DNA of 64,000 nucleotides from Symsagittifera roscoffensis (Eukaryota > Xenacoelomorpha > Acoela > Convolutidae). The notes beneath the pieces are model-generated. The model was given only the letters and a program-made list of their open reading frames with translations. It was not told the origin of the DNA and did no database searches. The DNA is taken from NCBI RefSeq assembly GCF_963678635.1, contig NC_087066.1, positions 2,787,633-2,851,632 of the forward strand, in the 5' to 3' direction. The translations under genes were made by a program, and so were the position numbers. Of this stretch, positions 62,826 to 64,000 are shown in pieces (the first letter of the stretch is position 1; each line of letters starts with the position of its first letter).

Positions 62826-63850
62826 TTACCGTTTTATGTTCTCGAGGGCAGCTTGAGCTTCTTCGCTCCATTCGAACTTCTTTCCTTTGTTGCGCATCAG
62901 CTTATGCATGGTGTACACCTTGTCTGCATATCCTTTTATGAACTCACGGTAATAATTGGCAAAACATAAGAAGCTCATGAGTTGTGTGTCCGTTTTGGGA
63001 GCCGTCCATGTCAACACAGCCTCTACTGCTTCCGGGTCCGGCATCACGCCATGCCTGTCCACCATTCTTCCTAGATACTTGATTGAATCCCTGAGGATTT
63101 CACATTTCGACGGTTTGCATTTCAAGCCTGCTCTTTTCAGATGGGTGTTGCTATGACCACGTCATCCACGTAACACATCACAAGGTTCCCGTACTTCTTC
63201 GTCACTATGATCAAAGCCTGGGCAATCAGTCTTTGAAAAGCCACCGTTGCCTTGCACAAGCCGAACGGCATCCTCTTCCACCGCTACAACCCCAATTCAC
63301 ATGCGAATCCGGTCTTCTCTCTTCCCTTCTTCCGCAGAAGGACCTGCCAGAAGGCAGAACCCAAGTCCAGTGTCGTGAAGAACTTGCGTCATCAAGTTTA
63401 GAGAGGCTCTTGTCTATTCGCGGTATCGGGTACGCATCTTTTGTTGTCACCGCGTTCAAATAGCGAAAGTCACAACAAAACCTAAGCTGGCCACCTTTCT
63501 TTTTTGCCATGACTACCCCGCAAGCCCACGGCGATTTCGAGGGTTATATCATGTTGTATTCGAGCAACTATTTCCAGTTTATGTGGCGCCATTCGTCTTG
63601 CGCCTTCCCTATGGGGAAGGGCGCCTTCCTTTAGTTCAATTTCGAGTTCGACGAAGTTACAACAACCGATATCCGCCTTATGTTTTGAAAACACATCCGC
63701 GATCCAATTTAAAACCGCCCGCAATGATTCAAAGTCTCCCTCGCCTATATTCCCTTTTAAGTGTTCTATTTCTGGCAAAACCGGTTTGTCAGATTCTAGT
63801 TCCAGAAAATTCGAGCAGCTCGATAAGCCGTCGTCCGTTTCGGATTTCAT
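62826..63850 (-). pseudogene. Reverse transcriptase part of pol
   Basis: Motifs: GGQLRFCCDFRYLNAVTTKD and YPIPRIDKSLSKLDDA (63482-63370), then the catalytic YVDD at 63161-63172 followed by VVIATP, then CKPSKCEILRDSIKYLG and FANYYREFIKGYADKV (62826-63125). A short deletion removes the residues normally found between VVIATP and the KRAGLKCKPSK segment. Several frame breaks lie between 63226 and 63510. Confidence 0.88.
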
Positions 63851-64000
63851 TGAAAACTGTTTATGAATAGATTTATATTCATTAATTATTTTTAAAAATG
63901 TTTTTTATTGGCCTGATAAGGGCAGTTCTTTCTGTCATATCTCTTCAAGTTTTGTGTCTCTTCATAGTCGGTCCTCATCGGCAAAGCATAACCAAGTTTC

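Larger units (their letters stand above)
59160..63850 (-). pseudogene. Ty3/gypsy-type pol, broken
   Basis: On the minus strand in order: a pre-RT segment (FSKHKADIGCCNFVELEIEL), reverse transcriptase, RNase H, a roughly 1-kb linker, integrase and an acidic tail ending KKPDIEE at TAG 59160-59162. The RT-RNase H-integrase order defines Ty3/gypsy. Many frameshifts, stops (for example TGA at 60005) and an RT deletion make it non-functional. Protease and gag would lie beyond the window end. Neighbouring frames overlap by few codons, so decay is moderate. The element is described only; no intact frame is implied. Confidence 0.9.

Overview
This window is eukaryotic and almost certainly from an invertebrate animal. 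It is AT-rich outside exons, has spliceosomal introns, tRNA-derived short repeats, LINEs and a Ty3-type retroelement, and carries an animal germline Tudor gene. Bacterial features (operons, Shine-Dalgarno sites, CRISPR) are absent. Some traits (EMC1 as one uninterrupted exon, a probable GC-AG intron, AATAAA lying on two stop codons) suggest an intron-poor, compacted gene set inside a repeat-swollen genome. A tunicate such as a larvacean is one possibility, but the species cannot be fixed from the sequence.

Host genes, all on the minus strand: two exons of a COP9 signalosome subunit 8 gene (6686 to 1999, 3' part not found); a complete six-exon RNF17/Qin-type gene (23526 to 10914; RING, two B-boxes, five extended Tudor domains; 1986 codons with all intron phases agreeing); an ANAPC13-like gene (40068 to 39739); and a single-exon EMC1 gene (44243 to 41334). 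They serve protein degradation control (COPS8, ANAPC13), membrane protein insertion in the ER (EMC1) and probably the germline piRNA pathway (RNF17). They do not form one pathway.

Between and inside these genes lies a dense layer of small repeats. The main one is a 0.5-0.8 kb family with a hairpin at one end (GCTTCGCACCACTTGCGATA type), a tRNA-like block with A and B boxes on the minus strand, and a second hairpin at the other end. Every copy recognised has the same orientation. Foldback elements, a G-rich minisatellite and local duplications add to this. From 30972 to about 39260 lies one decayed LINE on the plus strand, whose 5' 1.94 kb is present three times in tandem. A second, 5'-truncated LINE (45768 to 44647, minus) sits upstream of EMC1.

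From 47.5 kb to the end the sequence is richer in GC and consists of broken retroelement coding sequence on the minus strand: a Ty3/gypsy-type pol (RT, RNase H, a long acidic linker, integrase, acidic tail; 63850 to 59160), then an 870-bp non-coding spacer that may be an LTR, then an unusual polyprotein of about 3000 residues (58290 to 47477) with a coiled coil and an SGNH/GDSL hydrolase domain near its N-terminus. A piece of the pol linker has been captured inside this polyprotein and duplicated. The SGNH polyprotein and its link to a Ty3-type pol are the least ordinary part of the window.
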